Below are positions 17,862 through 27,459 of a stretch of DNA of 64,000 bases, piece by piece (the first letter of the stretch is position 1; each line of letters begins with the position of its first letter). Position numbers and translations under genes: made by a program. A model generated the notes under the pieces. It saw only the letters and a list, made by a program, of their open reading frames with translations, was not told the DNA's origin and did no database searches. This DNA comes from G963677445 sp963678275 (GTDB lineage: Bacteria > Bacteroidota > Ignavibacteria > Ignavibacteriales > Melioribacteraceae). Location: the NCBI GenBank assembly GCA_963678275.1, contig OY782765.1, forward strand, positions 744,001-808,000, in the 5' to 3' direction.

Positions 17862-18710
17862 ATGGATATAAAAAGAATAGCAGTCATTGGTTCAGGAACT
17901 ATGGGTAATGGCATTGCCCACGTCTTCGCCTTAAACGGTTTTGAAGTTTTACTGGTCGATCTGAATGAAGACATTTTACAAAAAGCCAAAAGCACTATCT
18001 CCAGAAATATGGAGCGCCAGATTAAAAAAGGGATTATCACTGAGGAATTAAGACAAAAAGCAGAATCATTGATCAAACCTGTAGTTGGTATTGACAGAAT
18101 ACCTGAAAACACCGATCTGGTTATTGAAGCTATTGTTGAAAATAAAGAACTTAAGTTAGCTTTGTTTAGTAAGTTACACACATTGATTGATAATAATTCT
18201 ATATTCGCGTCAAATACCTCATCAATTTCCATAACAGAACTTTCCATGGTATGCAGGCCTGAAAAATTCATTGGAATGCATTTTATGAATCCTGTTCCGG
18301 TAATGAAACTGGTTGAAATTATCCGGGGATATTCAACAAGTGATGAGACATATAACGCGATTAAAGAGCTGACAACCGCGCTGAACAAAATACCTGTCGA
18401 AGTTCAGGATTATCCCGGTTTTATATCCAACCGAATTTTGATGCCGATGATAAATGAAGCTGTTTTCGCGCTTTACGAAGGAGTAGCTTCGGTTGAAGAT
18501 ATTGATTCTGTAATGAAACTGGGAATGAATCATCCAATGGGACCTTTGACATTAGCCGATTTTATTGGCCTCGATGTTTGTCTTGATATCATGAATGTGC
18601 TTCATGATGGTTTTGCTGATCCAAAATACCGGCCATGTCCTTTATTGAGAAAAATGGTCGCGGCTGGTAAACTTGGAAGGAAATCGGGTGAAGGATTTTA
18701 TAAATATTGA
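17862..18710 (+). CDS. 3-hydroxyacyl-CoA (3-hydroxybutyryl-CoA) dehydrogenase
   Basis: NAD(P)-dependent oxidation or reduction of 3-hydroxyacyl-CoA/acetoacetyl-CoA. Rossmann motif GSGTMGNGIA at residues 8-17, then FEVLLVDLNE; SNTSSISITEL and the catalytic His in GMHFMNPVPVMKLVEI; the C-terminal helical domain has NRILMPMINEA and MNHPMGPLTLADFIGLD. Length 282 aa is that of the stand-alone Hbd/PaaH enzymes. No thiolase or enoyl-CoA hydratase is adjacent, so pathway direction cannot be read from context. Confidence 0.92.
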   Translation: MDIKRIAVIGSGTMGNGIAHVFALNGFEVLLVDLNEDILQKAKSTISRNMERQIKKGIITEELRQKAESLIKPVVGIDRIPENTDLVIEAIVENKELKLALFSKLHTLIDNNSIFASNTSSISITELSMVCRPEKFIGMHFMNPVPVMKLVEIIRGYSTSDETYNAIKELTTALNKIPVEVQDYPGFISNRILMPMINEAVFALYEGVASVEDIDSVMKLGMNHPMGPLTLADFIGLDVCLDIMNVLHDGFADPKYRPCPLLRKMVAAGKLGRKSGEGFYKY

Positions 18711-18730
18711 TTTTGGAGTTGTGCTAAAAA

Positions 18731-20548
18731 TTGGAAACATTCGGATCTACCGGTAATAAATTTAAGAAAGCCGGGAAGAGGATTAACGGGCTTCTTGCCA
18801 GGTTATCTATACAACAGGATAATTATCTATTAATTATTGGTGGTATTACCGGTATTTTAGCCGGAATCGGAGCATTAATATTTCATAATGCTATTGATAT
18901 AATAAAGGAATTATTTTTTGATCTTCCCGGTTCAGCTTTCGGGCTGGAAAGCCTTCTGGATGGAAATACGACTATAGTATCTCTTCTTATCATTCTGATA
19001 CCGGCAGTCGGAGGTTTGCTTGTCGGTTTATTGGCTCATTATTTCGAAAAAGGGGAAAAAGGGGAGGGTATCCCCAATGTCATCGATTCTATCGCCAATA
19101 AAGGGGGAGTGATAAAAGGAACAATCGCCATTAAAAAAATAGTCGGTTCCGCTATCAGTATAGGCACAGGCGGCGCGGGGGGAAAGGAAGGGCCTATTGT
19201 TCAGATAGGAGCTTCAATCGCGTCGGCTTTCGGCCAGTTTCTTCATCTTCCGGGAGAAAAACTTAAAATTGTTGTTGGCTGCGGCGCCGCGGCCGGTTTA
19301 TCAGCGGCTTTCAACGCCCCCCTTGGAGGAGCTTTGTTCGCCACTGAAGTAATTCTGAAAACCTTCAGAGCCAAAACTTTCAGTCCTATTATCATAGCGT
19401 CAGTTTTCGCGACCGCTTTATCGAGGGGATTTCTTGGTAATCAGCCAATATTCCGGCTCGATAATTACACTCTCGCGTACAACATCGAATTACTTTTTTA
19501 TATTATTCTCGGTTTTCTGTGTGCTCTGGCATCAGTTTATTTCGTTAAAGTTTTTTACAAAATTGAAGATCTGTTCCAGAAATATGTGAAAGTCCGGTCC
19601 TACATGAAGCCTGCTGTCGGCGGACTTCTGGTTGGAGTTATCGCGCTCTTTCTGCCGGGGATTTACAGTTTCTGGCATATTGCCATAGATGGAGTTTTCC
19701 TGAATGAATTAGGGCTGGGCCTTATTATTTTATTGCTTTTGATGAAGCCTGTTGCGACTGCTCTCACTATTGGTTCAGGAGGCAATGGCGGCACTTTCGC
19801 TCCAAGTCTTTTCACGGGAGCTATGCTTGGAGCCGCATTCGGGCAGGTGATAAACATAATCTATCCGGAAATGTCAGCCCAGCCCGGGGCTTATGCTCTT
19901 GTAGGTATGGCAGGAGTTGTCGCCGGCACCACACACGCGTCTTTGACAGCGTTGATTATGACATTTGAGATGACTGACAATTACCAGGTGATACTGCCTT
20001 TAATGCTGACGATTATCATTTCCACAACTGTATCCAAATCAATTCTTAAAGGTTCTCTTTATTCTATCAAGTTCAGCCGTGAAGGTAAAGAAATCGATAT
20101 CTATGGCCGCACAGTTGATATACTGAAAAAAATCAGGCTTAATACCTTGCTTGAAAGAAGATTCGATGTTGTGCATGAATATATCAATTTCAAAAAAATT
20201 CTCGATAAGATTAAAAAGGCAAGATTTAATTCTATCCTGGTTACAAATGCGGAAGATCAATATACAGGAGCTATTCCATTCCAGCATTTAAGAGATGTGA
20301 TTATGGATGAAGATACAAGAAGCATAACCGGTTTTCTCGTAGCCAAAGATGTGATGACTTCTGAAATGGTAACTATGCATGAGGATGATAATGCCGAGGA
20401 AGCTTTGACAATTATGGAGAACAACGATCTGGAATATATTGTTGTGCTCGATAAGGAAAGTCGGAAAATCAAAGGGATAGTAACAAGGAATAATCTGCTT
20501 AACAGGTATCAGAAAGAGGTATTCATTAGGCAAAACGAGGAATTATAG
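18731..20548 (+). CDS. ClC-family chloride channel/transporter with CBS domains
   Basis: Polytopic ClC protein. The three ion-binding signatures are present: GEGIPNV (GSGIP position), GKEGPIVQIG with the gating glutamate, and GGTFAPSLFTGA (GxFxP). Keeping the gating Glu fits either a gated channel or a proton exchanger; the internal proton-glutamate cannot be assigned by eye. The last ~140 residues hold a pair of CBS domains (DVMTSEMVTMHEDDNAEEALTIM and the half before it), likely nucleotide sensors. TTG start, with GGAG some 14 bases upstream. 605 aa is normal for the CBS form. Confidence 0.9.
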   Translation: METFGSTGNKFKKAGKRINGLLARLSIQQDNYLLIIGGITGILAGIGALIFHNAIDIIKELFFDLPGSAFGLESLLDGNTTIVSLLIILIPAVGGLLVGLLAHYFEKGEKGEGIPNVIDSIANKGGVIKGTIAIKKIVGSAISIGTGGAGGKEGPIVQIGASIASAFGQFLHLPGEKLKIVVGCGAAAGLSAAFNAPLGGALFATEVILKTFRAKTFSPIIIASVFATALSRGFLGNQPIFRLDNYTLAYNIELLFYIILGFLCALASVYFVKVFYKIEDLFQKYVKVRSYMKPAVGGLLVGVIALFLPGIYSFWHIAIDGVFLNELGLGLIILLLLMKPVATALTIGSGGNGGTFAPSLFTGAMLGAAFGQVINIIYPEMSAQPGAYALVGMAGVVAGTTHASLTALIMTFEMTDNYQVILPLMLTIIISTTVSKSILKGSLYSIKFSREGKEIDIYGRTVDILKKIRLNTLLERRFDVVHEYINFKKILDKIKKARFNSILVTNAEDQYTGAIPFQHLRDVIMDEDTRSITGFLVAKDVMTSEMVTMHEDDNAEEALTIMENNDLEYIVVLDKESRKIKGIVTRNNLLNRYQKEVFIRQNEEL

Positions 20549-20574
20549 AAAGGAATAAAACAACATAATTGTCG

Positions 20575-20590
20575 CATAATGTATATTATG
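20575..20590. repeat. Short AT-rich palindrome between convergent genes
   Basis: CATAAT-GTAT-ATTATG lies in the 64-base gap between the ClC gene (+) and a small gene (-). It could end either transcript, but no T-run follows. Nothing else is visible in the gap. Confidence 0.3.
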
Positions 20591-20612
20591 TAAACTAATT
20601 GCTCCCCCAAAC

Positions 20613-20819
20613 TCAGATAATACCATTAAGCTTTAGGTAAAAGAATAATATTATCATCATTACCAGAATTAAAAAAACTGATGAGTTTTTTCTTCTGTTG
20701 GCTTTTCTGCTATACCTGATCTTAAGCTTTTTTTTCCTTTTTTCTTTTTCATCATCTTCAGGTTTATAATACCTCGGAGAATAATCAAAAATCCTGTGTT
20801 TAGGTTTCTTCATAAACAT
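20613..20819 (-). CDS. Conserved small basic membrane protein
   Basis: 68 residues: a start of KPKHRIFDYSPRYYKPEDD, a run of Lys/Arg (EKRKKKLKIRYSRKANRRK) and a single C-terminal transmembrane helix (SSVFLILVMMIILFFYL). The FDY.PR(Y/F)Y.PE motif occurs in small hypothetical proteins of Bacteroidota that I recall but cannot name. The alternative ATG at 20813 would drop two residues. It begins two bases after the DAG-kinase stop, so it belongs to that operon. Function unknown. Confidence 0.65.
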   Translation of the reverse strand: MFMKKPKHRIFDYSPRYYKPEDDEKEKRKKKLKIRYSRKANRRKNSSVFLILVMMIILFFYLKLNGII

Positions 20820-20821
20820 AT

Positions 20822-21739
20822 CTATAATTCCTGTTTTGAGATGAAGTTCAGATTTGAGTGAATCATTGTTATTTTTAATTCGGTAACCTCAGCGACAGGT
20901 TCACCATCGGTGTGTATATAATATGGAATACCAAGTTTGATTCTGCAGTTTTTCAGATTACCTAACTTTACCTCTCTATTCGATTCAATGTTTTTATTTA
21001 TGGCAGAGTAAAAACTTCTTAGAAGTTTGAATCTCGATACCGGATCAACAGCGCAGTAATCAAGCATCTTATCATTAATTTTGGCCGCGGGTGTCAGGTA
21101 AAAACCGCCTCCGGATGTTTTTCCGTTCGAAACTGTAAGCAGTAATTTATCACCCGAAAAGTTTTCCCGTTCAGTCGATATATCCATTTTAATATATCTG
21201 AAGTCGAAAAGAGCTCTCAAGCCGGCAAAAAGGTAACCGGAAAGACCGGTTAAAAAGTGATTCTTGTCATATAAATAAGCGATTTTTGAATCGAATCCTA
21301 TGCCAAGACTGTTTATAAATCTTTTGGCGGAAATATCTCCATTGGAGTTTGAAATTTCAACTGCTCCTATATCGATATTTTCACATAGAACTTCGCTGTT
21401 AAATACAACATTTAGGCTGTCTTGCGGATCACGGGATAATCCCAGGTTTAACGCGAAATCATTTCCCGAACCAGCCGGGATTAAACCAAGAACAAGATTT
21501 CGCTGCGGGTCAATTCCATTTATTATCTCATTAAGTGTCCCGTCACCTCCGACCGCGACCAGAACATCAATGTCCCGAGGCAGTTCAGAGGCTATTTCTG
21601 AAGCATGTCCCGGTTTTTGTGTTTCGCGTATTTGGTGATCAATATTCGCTTTTGACAGGTTATCTGTCAGAAACCGCAACATTCTCTTCCCTTTTCCATT
21701 TCCGGAAGCGGGATTTACCAAAAAAAAGTATTTCTTCAA
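20822..21739 (-). CDS. Diacylglycerol/lipid kinase family protein (YegS/BmrU type)
   Basis: Soluble lipid kinase of the DagK catalytic superfamily. FLVNPASGNGKGKRML binds nucleotide at the N-terminus; VAVGGDGTLNEIINGI is the catalytic GGDGT motif near residues 60-75; LIPAGSGNDFALNLGL follows. A typical length is about 300 aa. The downstream half has a C-terminal beta-sandwich (YYIHTDGEPV). It lies 8 bases after ftsY, giving an operon pgsA-ftsY-lipid kinase with a membrane theme. Precise lipid substrate is unknown. Confidence 0.88.
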   Translation of the reverse strand: MKKYFFLVNPASGNGKGKRMLRFLTDNLSKANIDHQIRETQKPGHASEIASELPRDIDVLVAVGGDGTLNEIINGIDPQRNLVLGLIPAGSGNDFALNLGLSRDPQDSLNVVFNSEVLCENIDIGAVEISNSNGDISAKRFINSLGIGFDSKIAYLYDKNHFLTGLSGYLFAGLRALFDFRYIKMDISTERENFSGDKLLLTVSNGKTSGGGFYLTPAAKINDKMLDYCAVDPVSRFKLLRSFYSAINKNIESNREVKLGNLKNCRIKLGIPYYIHTDGEPVAEVTELKITMIHSNLNFISKQEL

Positions 21740-21747
21740 TTAGATGC

Positions 21748-22704
21748 CTATGATTCGTTATCCGGGGAATCAAATAGTGCGTTCACAAAACTATCCGGGT
21801 CAAAATTCTGGAGGTCATCGATTTTTTCACCGACACCGATAAATCTGACAGGAATATTTTGATCGCTGCACAATTGAAAAATTACTCCTCCCTTTGCCGT
21901 TCCATCCAGTTTTGTTACAACGAGTCCGCTTAGTTCAGTGTATTTTGAGAATTCTTTCGCCTGAACCAGGGCATTCTGACCGGTATTGCCATCTATAACC
22001 AAAAGAACCTCATTCGGAGCATAGTCGAGAACTTTAGAAAGAACTTTTCTGATCTTTTTCAATTCCTCCATCAGGTTACTTTTGGTATGCAGCCTGCCCG
22101 CGGTGTCAATTAAAACGATATCGGCGCCTGATGTTTTAGCTACGTTAAGAGTATCAAAAGCCACTGATGAAGGGTCTGAACCAGATTTTCTCTGCACAAT
22201 ATCAACGCCGGCTCTTTCCGCCCAAACTTCAAGCTGTTCATTAGCGGCGGCACGGAATGTATCAGCGGCCCCAATGACAACTTTTAATCCGGCAGACTTG
22301 AAATTATAGGCTAACTTGCCGATTGTTGTCGTTTTTCCTGCGCCATTTACGCCGACAATTAACATCACGAAAGGTTTGTATTTTTCTATATTTCCGGGGA
22401 ATTCCCTTCCCTTTTCATAGCCTGCCAGGCGTTCACTTAACAACCTTTTTATTACACCAATAATATCGGGATGATTTTGACCGCCGTTTTTCCGGAGCAT
22501 CTTTCTGGTTTCATCAATGATTTCGATAGAAGTATCGTAACCAATATCACTGGTAACCAATATTTCTTCAAGTTCTTCCAGGGTGGTTTCATCAAGTTTT
22601 GCCTTACCGGTAACAACTTCCGATATTTGTTTGACAATTCTGTTCCTGGTTTTATTAAGCCCGTCTTTCAACCGGCCCAAATTAATATTTTTAAAGAGAC
22701 TCAT
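21748..22704 (-). CDS. ftsY: Signal recognition particle receptor FtsY
   Basis: SRP GTPase receptor that delivers nascent membrane proteins to SecYEG. A short N-helix domain (residues 1-85) lacks the long acidic A domain of E. coli. The G domain has P-loop GVNGAGKTTT, the insertion-box DTFRAAANEQL, IDTAGRLHTKSNLMEEL, TKLDGTAKGG and the closing GVGEKIDDLQNFD. 318 aa is normal for an A-domain-less form. It overlaps pgsA by 14 bases. Confidence 0.95.
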   Translation of the reverse strand: MSLFKNINLGRLKDGLNKTRNRIVKQISEVVTGKAKLDETTLEELEEILVTSDIGYDTSIEIIDETRKMLRKNGGQNHPDIIGVIKRLLSERLAGYEKGREFPGNIEKYKPFVMLIVGVNGAGKTTTIGKLAYNFKSAGLKVVIGAADTFRAAANEQLEVWAERAGVDIVQRKSGSDPSSVAFDTLNVAKTSGADIVLIDTAGRLHTKSNLMEELKKIRKVLSKVLDYAPNEVLLVIDGNTGQNALVQAKEFSKYTELSGLVVTKLDGTAKGGVIFQLCSDQNIPVRFIGVGEKIDDLQNFDPDSFVNALFDSPDNES

Positions 22705-23266
22705 TTTTCTTCCATCTGATTAGTTCTTTTGCTCTTAACGCGTAAGCGGCAATTGAGAGTATACTTAGTATTAAACTGCTGTAAAGCAAAAAATCGTGCA
22801 GCCATTTAATTTTTTCAACTTCCAGAATCAAACCTGAAATAAAAGCTCCGGTGGCAACAAAGGTCATTTTTCCAAGCAGATTCGAAGGGAAAATCTTTCC
22901 CATATATTTGCTGAGGATAATACCTCCGGCCAATATTAATATATCCCTAAAGATTACAATCCAAAAATAATAATCGGGAATAAGCTGAAAATAATAAAGC
23001 CGTATTACAATTGCTCCAACCAGAATTTTATCTGCGAGAGGGTCCAGTATTTTTCCAATCTCCGAGATATTCCCCAGCTTCCTTGCCAGCAGGCCGTCAA
23101 GATAATCCGTTATACCGGCAAAAATTAGCAATACAAAAATAATTATTCGTATGTTATAAGATTCAAAAATAAAACCCAGCAGGTAATAAACCGGAATTGC
23201 CAGCAATAATCTCAGGAAACTCAGATAATTTGACACAGTATGGATTTTACCGGTTTTTATTTTCAT
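22691..23266 (-). CDS. pgsA: CDP-diacylglycerol--glycerol-3-phosphate 3-phosphatidyltransferase
   Basis: Integral membrane enzyme of phosphatidylglycerol synthesis. The CDP-alcohol phosphotransferase motif is complete: DGLLARKLGNISEIGKILD...D (Asp, Gly, Ala-Arg, then Gly, Asp, Asp), after TDYL. About six hydrophobic segments are seen. PgsA is the best of several possible CDP-alcohol substrates, judged from size and from position before ftsY. It overlaps the protease gene by 4 bases at its start and ftsY at its end. Confidence 0.87.
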   Translation of the reverse strand: MKIKTGKIHTVSNYLSFLRLLLAIPVYYLLGFIFESYNIRIIIFVLLIFAGITDYLDGLLARKLGNISEIGKILDPLADKILVGAIVIRLYYFQLIPDYYFWIVIFRDILILAGGIILSKYMGKIFPSNLLGKMTFVATGAFISGLILEVEKIKWLHDFLLYSSLILSILSIAAYALRAKELIRWKKNESL

Positions 23267-26200
23267 CGGATTACCGCGAATTTATCCAGTTTTGTTTCAA
23301 TCTCATCTCCGTTGTCATTCATTGCTTTCGCTCTGTATATATAGACCCCACTGCTGACGAGGTTTCCGCTTTCATCTTTCAGGTCCCAGTCAATACCACC
23401 GTTGCCATCAGTTTCCCGCAGAGTTTTTATCATTTTCCCATTCATGGAAAAGATGATTATTTCAACTCTTCTCGTTAAATTCGCGAAAGTGATTTTATCA
23501 CTCGAATTAACATTAACCGGATTTGGGTAAGTGTATATATCTGAAAGACTTTCCGCGAATGATGAAAGTACAATATAACTGCCGGCGCCACTATTGATTC
23601 CTATTGTTCCCGATGCGGCATCCGAGACCATATTAACAACCCGGAGTGTATATTCTTTGCCTATTGATCCCAGGGGATATCCGGTCGTTATTTCGATTGT
23701 GTTCTCCTCGTCAACCATAATTTCGGCAGAAACAGCATAATTGGAAGGATTGAACTGGTAGTTATTCAGATTTGCCACAGAATTCAGATCGGGTGGCAGA
23801 TTAAATTTGATTTTAACAGAGTTGCTTCCGGACATCTCGAAAGACTCAATAAAAAACTCTTCGGTTGAAATTATCTCCTCTACCGAAAACTCAACTGAAT
23901 CTCTTTTCACGGGCGATCCGTAAAAATCCCTGAGTTCATCTGCCACCACTCGATAATTGCCCGAAGGTAAGGTGCTTTCAAAACCGAGCATATATGAATA
24001 CTGGGTATTGGGACTGATGGAATTGGGTCTGCCATAACCGGAAATCATAAATGATTCAAGATTTTCAACTGTTACATTAATTTTATCAGAGAATGTTACA
24101 ATCAGGCTTCTGCCTGTTTCTGAAATTTCGGCTTCCACAAGTTTTGCCGGAGCGTGGACATAAACATCCGCGATGCCGCTCAAATCGGAATAAGGATCAG
24201 CCTGTGTAAAATCATAAGAACTGACAGCATAATAGTAAGTTTGATTTTCCTCCAGGCCATCTGTATCTGTATATTCTTTTGAAAAAGTCGAGTCTTCAAG
24301 CTGAAGATCATCCACAGAAGTTCCCCGGTAAATATAACTGAGGTCCCCCTCCCCTATCCACCTGAGAAAAACGCTGTTGTTATTAATACTATAACTATCG
24401 AGAATAACCGGTGTATTAGGTTTTTCAGATGCTTTATATTCATAAAACTCAACTTTATCGGGAAATGTATAGCCAATTTCAACTACACCGTTTCCATCTA
24501 TATCACCCGCGAATACAGAACCTGAATTTACATTTTCTTTATACGCTATTACATCATTTCCCGATGAAGTGTGTTCAAAAATCCAGGAATAAGGGAAAGC
24601 AAAAATTGTAAGCTCATCCTTGCCATCATTGTTTATATCCACCAGCCTGACGGCGCTTTCTGTTTTTTGGAAGCCTGAACCAAATTCAACAGAGGGATCA
24701 ATAAAAACACGGTTAAAAATCAAATTTAACTGATTATCGACAATATTAAATAGATAAATAATATAAAATGGAGCGATGTCGATATCCTGAAGCGATTGCA
24801 TCAGAACCGCGAGTTCCTCTTTTCCATCACCGTCATAATCACCTGAGGCAAGTCTGCTGCTCATTCCGAAGTAACCGCTTTCAACGGTGACAAAATTCTG
24901 GTAAGAGTCAGGCCCGTTTATTTTTACCCCGAGAATATCGCCATCTCTGTCGGTCATCCAGAACTCTTTAACTCCGTCATTATCGATATCGGTTACACTT
25001 CCCGATGGAGAATCAAGGAAATTACCATAAATACCATCTTCCGAAAAATTGTCAATTTCCCATTCGGGGGAAAGACTCAAATCGGATTCCACCTCATAAA
25101 CGCTAATTGTAGAATCACCCTTGATAGCAATAACCTCATACTTGCCATCATCATCAAGATCATCTGCAAGCACCGGCCAGGCGTCACCTGAACTATCGGC
25201 ATACATATTTTCAAATTGTGTTGAATTTACCGACTGCTGTTCATCTAAAAAGGTGTTTCTGATAAATAAATTCAGAAGATCAGTTTTTCCATCCTTATCG
25301 AAATCCCCCGCCTGTCTTAATATTCTTTCCTTTATGCTGTCAACTTTGGTGAATGAATTTCCTTCAAAAGAATAGAGATGCAGGTAGGATGGATTCACTG
25401 CTTCGTTAATAAATATATGATCTGCCCTGTTGCCGGAAATGTTTACCAGGTCTTTATGCAATCTGCCTGTGGGTAAAGTATAACTTTTTTTTGTTTCAGG
25501 TAACAGTCGGAAATATGATTCGGTTGTAAAAATAAAATTATCACCATCACTGAATAGTGGCGTCTTAAGCCCGACCAGGTTTTCAGCTTCAAAATAAACT
25601 TCGTAGGTTGTACCCTGCTGAACCAGATTTTTAGGAATGAATCCGTAGTGAGCCTCCTTAACAAACTGGTTGTTTGTGGCAAATCCGTCGAGGGTGATAA
25701 ACTCGAATTCGCTGCTTCCGATAGTTCTGTAGTACATCCTTGTCAGACAGGGTTCGTTCGTAAACACAGCGGCGAAAATTGTGGACTTTTCACCATACCA
25801 CGCGGGTCCGGCGGTAACCAGGCTAAGTTTGGGCGCCGAACGGTCGACATAAAAATTAACTCTCTCTTCAATGCTGTTTCCATTTGAAAGATTTACATTT
25901 AAGCGTATAGTATAAACTGAGTCATTAAATGAACTTAGATCGAGTGATTGAAGAATGGTTCTGCCTGTCTGATTTTGGCTGTCAGTAATCAGGGAGTTCC
26001 AGTTTTCAGGATTATAACCTGTGCCATAGGATAGTGAGAAATCCTTAAAATATGCCGAGAGTACAGTGGCTTCAATATCGAGCGAATTACCTGAGGTGGC
26101 GTAATCCTGATAAGGAAAATTTATTTTAATATCTGAAGGGGCTGAAATACTGAACGCTCTTCTCATATTCAGCTTACCCGCCCCGCTTGAGAGGTCCCAA

Positions 26201-27459
26201 CCGGCGTCGCCAATATCATCACAGGTAGTTTTTAATATTTGTTTTATCTCATCTACCGAGAACTCGTTATTGATGCTCTTGAGCATGCCTGCAGCGGCGC
26301 TCACAAAAGGCGCCGCGACTGAGGTGCCGCTTGAGCTGCCGTAATTATATCCCATCTCAGTTGTCACTATTCCCTGGCCCGGGGCGACAAGATCAATTGT
26401 TGAACCGGTATTGGAAAATGAAGCCACATAAGAATTTTCGTTCGAAGCTCCCACACTTATAACTTCAGAATAACTGGATGGATAATGAGGCAGATCGGAA
26501 GATGTATTACCCGCGCTGGCCACCAGGATAACACCATTATCATAAGCGTACCGGATTACATCCCGTAATACATAGGAGAAAGAATTATCACCAAAACTCA
26601 TGTTGATTACGTCGGCTCCGGCGCTGACGGCATATAATATGGCTGCTGCCACATCATCCTCTTCACCGTAACCTGAAGGATCAAAAGCCCTGAGATTTAA
26701 GATTTTCCCTTTGGGAGCGGCGCCTGCTATTCCCCTGCTATTATTTACCTGCGCGGCCGCTATTCCGGCCACATTTGTTCCATGTCCCTGTTCATCTTTC
26801 GGATCATTATCCCAGTCGAGATAGTCCCCGCTGCCCGATGTAAATGGAAATCCGACTCTGTCGGTAAAATCCCATCCGAAAACATCATCAACAAAACCAT
26901 TGCCGTCATCATCAATATTGTTAATATCAGACTCATCAAAAATTCCATTGTTATTTATATCTTCAGCCTGATTAATAAAAATTCTGTTTTTGAGATCAGG
27001 ATGTTCATAATCGAGTCCGGTATCAATAACCGCGATAAGAAGGTCATCCGAACCTTCCGTAATTTCCCAGGCGCCATATGCCTCGATATTTTCAAGTCCC
27101 CATTGTTCGGTTACCAGACTGTCATTTGGGATATAGTCGATTTTATATACCGTCGATCTCTGTACATATTCTATAATACCGGAACCACTTATTTTTGAGG
27201 CAAAAGAGCCTGCAGTCTGTTCGTTCTGGAAATTTATTTGATAAATACTTTTTAGTGGGTGATTTTCATATTCATTGCCCACAAGTCTGTTGACAGATTG
27301 TTTTTCTGAAAAGGAATCTCCTGCCAGCTCGGTAATCGCGGCGCGGGCTTCAATATCAGTGATGTTTTCTTTGAATTTTACGAAATAGGTTTCCTGTGCC
27401 GGCAATAATCCTGTAAGGAACAGAACAATAAAAACAAAAGCATATTTTTTAGTTGTCAT
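23263..27459 (-). CDS. Secreted subtilisin-like serine protease with FG-GAP-like repeats and T9SS sorting domain
   Basis: About 1398 aa exported S8 peptidase. A signal peptide (FVFIVLFLTGLLPAQ) and an I9-like prodomain (to ~residue 110) precede the catalytic domain with Asp146 (AVIDTGLD), His226 (DEQGHGTNVAG), oxyanion Asn318 and Ser380 (SSSGTSVAAPF). An Asp/Asn-rich Ca-binding-like insert lies at ~167-192. Residues ~720-990 hold six DxDxDG-type repeats (FDKDGKTDL, DLDDDGKYE, DIDNDGVKE, DYDGDGKEE, DINNDGKDE, DIDGNGVVE), resembling FG-GAP/VCBS propeller blades; a fibronectin III-like domain follows at ~1020-1110. The end (YTYPNPVN ... FSMNGKMIKTL ... YIYRAKA) is a type IX secretion-type sorting domain. 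ATG 27459 is chosen for the signal peptide. It overlaps purF by 11 bases. Confidence 0.9.
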   Translation of the reverse strand: MTTKKYAFVFIVLFLTGLLPAQETYFVKFKENITDIEARAAITELAGDSFSEKQSVNRLVGNEYENHPLKSIYQINFQNEQTAGSFASKISGSGIIEYVQRSTVYKIDYIPNDSLVTEQWGLENIEAYGAWEITEGSDDLLIAVIDTGLDYEHPDLKNRIFINQAEDINNNGIFDESDINNIDDDGNGFVDDVFGWDFTDRVGFPFTSGSGDYLDWDNDPKDEQGHGTNVAGIAAAQVNNSRGIAGAAPKGKILNLRAFDPSGYGEEDDVAAAILYAVSAGADVINMSFGDNSFSYVLRDVIRYAYDNGVILVASAGNTSSDLPHYPSSYSEVISVGASNENSYVASFSNTGSTIDLVAPGQGIVTTEMGYNYGSSSGTSVAAPFVSAAAGMLKSINNEFSVDEIKQILKTTCDDIGDAGWDLSSGAGKLNMRRAFSISAPSDIKINFPYQDYATSGNSLDIEATVLSAYFKDFSLSYGTGYNPENWNSLITDSQNQTGRTILQSLDLSSFNDSVYTIRLNVNLSNGNSIEERVNFYVDRSAPKLSLVTAGPAWYGEKSTIFAAVFTNEPCLTRMYYRTIGSSEFEFITLDGFATNNQFVKEAHYGFIPKNLVQQGTTYEVYFEAENLVGLKTPLFSDGDNFIFTTESYFRLLPETKKSYTLPTGRLHKDLVNISGNRADHIFINEAVNPSYLHLYSFEGNSFTKVDSIKERILRQAGDFDKDGKTDLLNLFIRNTFLDEQQSVNSTQFENMYADSSGDAWPVLADDLDDDGKYEVIAIKGDSTISVYEVESDLSLSPEWEIDNFSEDGIYGNFLDSPSGSVTDIDNDGVKEFWMTDRDGDILGVKINGPDSYQNFVTVESGYFGMSSRLASGDYDGDGKEELAVLMQSLQDIDIAPFYIIYLFNIVDNQLNLIFNRVFIDPSVEFGSGFQKTESAVRLVDINNDGKDELTIFAFPYSWIFEHTSSGNDVIAYKENVNSGSVFAGDIDGNGVVEIGYTFPDKVEFYEYKASEKPNTPVILDSYSINNNSVFLRWIGEGDLSYIYRGTSVDDLQLEDSTFSKEYTDTDGLEENQTYYYAVSSYDFTQADPYSDLSGIADVYVHAPAKLVEAEISETGRSLIVTFSDKINVTVENLESFMISGYGRPNSISPNTQYSYMLGFESTLPSGNYRVVADELRDFYGSPVKRDSVEFSVEEIISTEEFFIESFEMSGSNSVKIKFNLPPDLNSVANLNNYQFNPSNYAVSAEIMVDEENTIEITTGYPLGSIGKEYTLRVVNMVSDAASGTIGINSGAGSYIVLSSFAESLSDIYTYPNPVNVNSSDKITFANLTRRVEIIIFSMNGKMIKTLRETDGNGGIDWDLKDESGNLVSSGVYIYRAKAMNDNGDEIETKLDKFAVIR

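Noticed and set aside
17786..18388. Long open frame on - opposite the dehydrogenase
   Set aside because: It mirrors the coding strand of a clear enzyme and has no family motif or good start.
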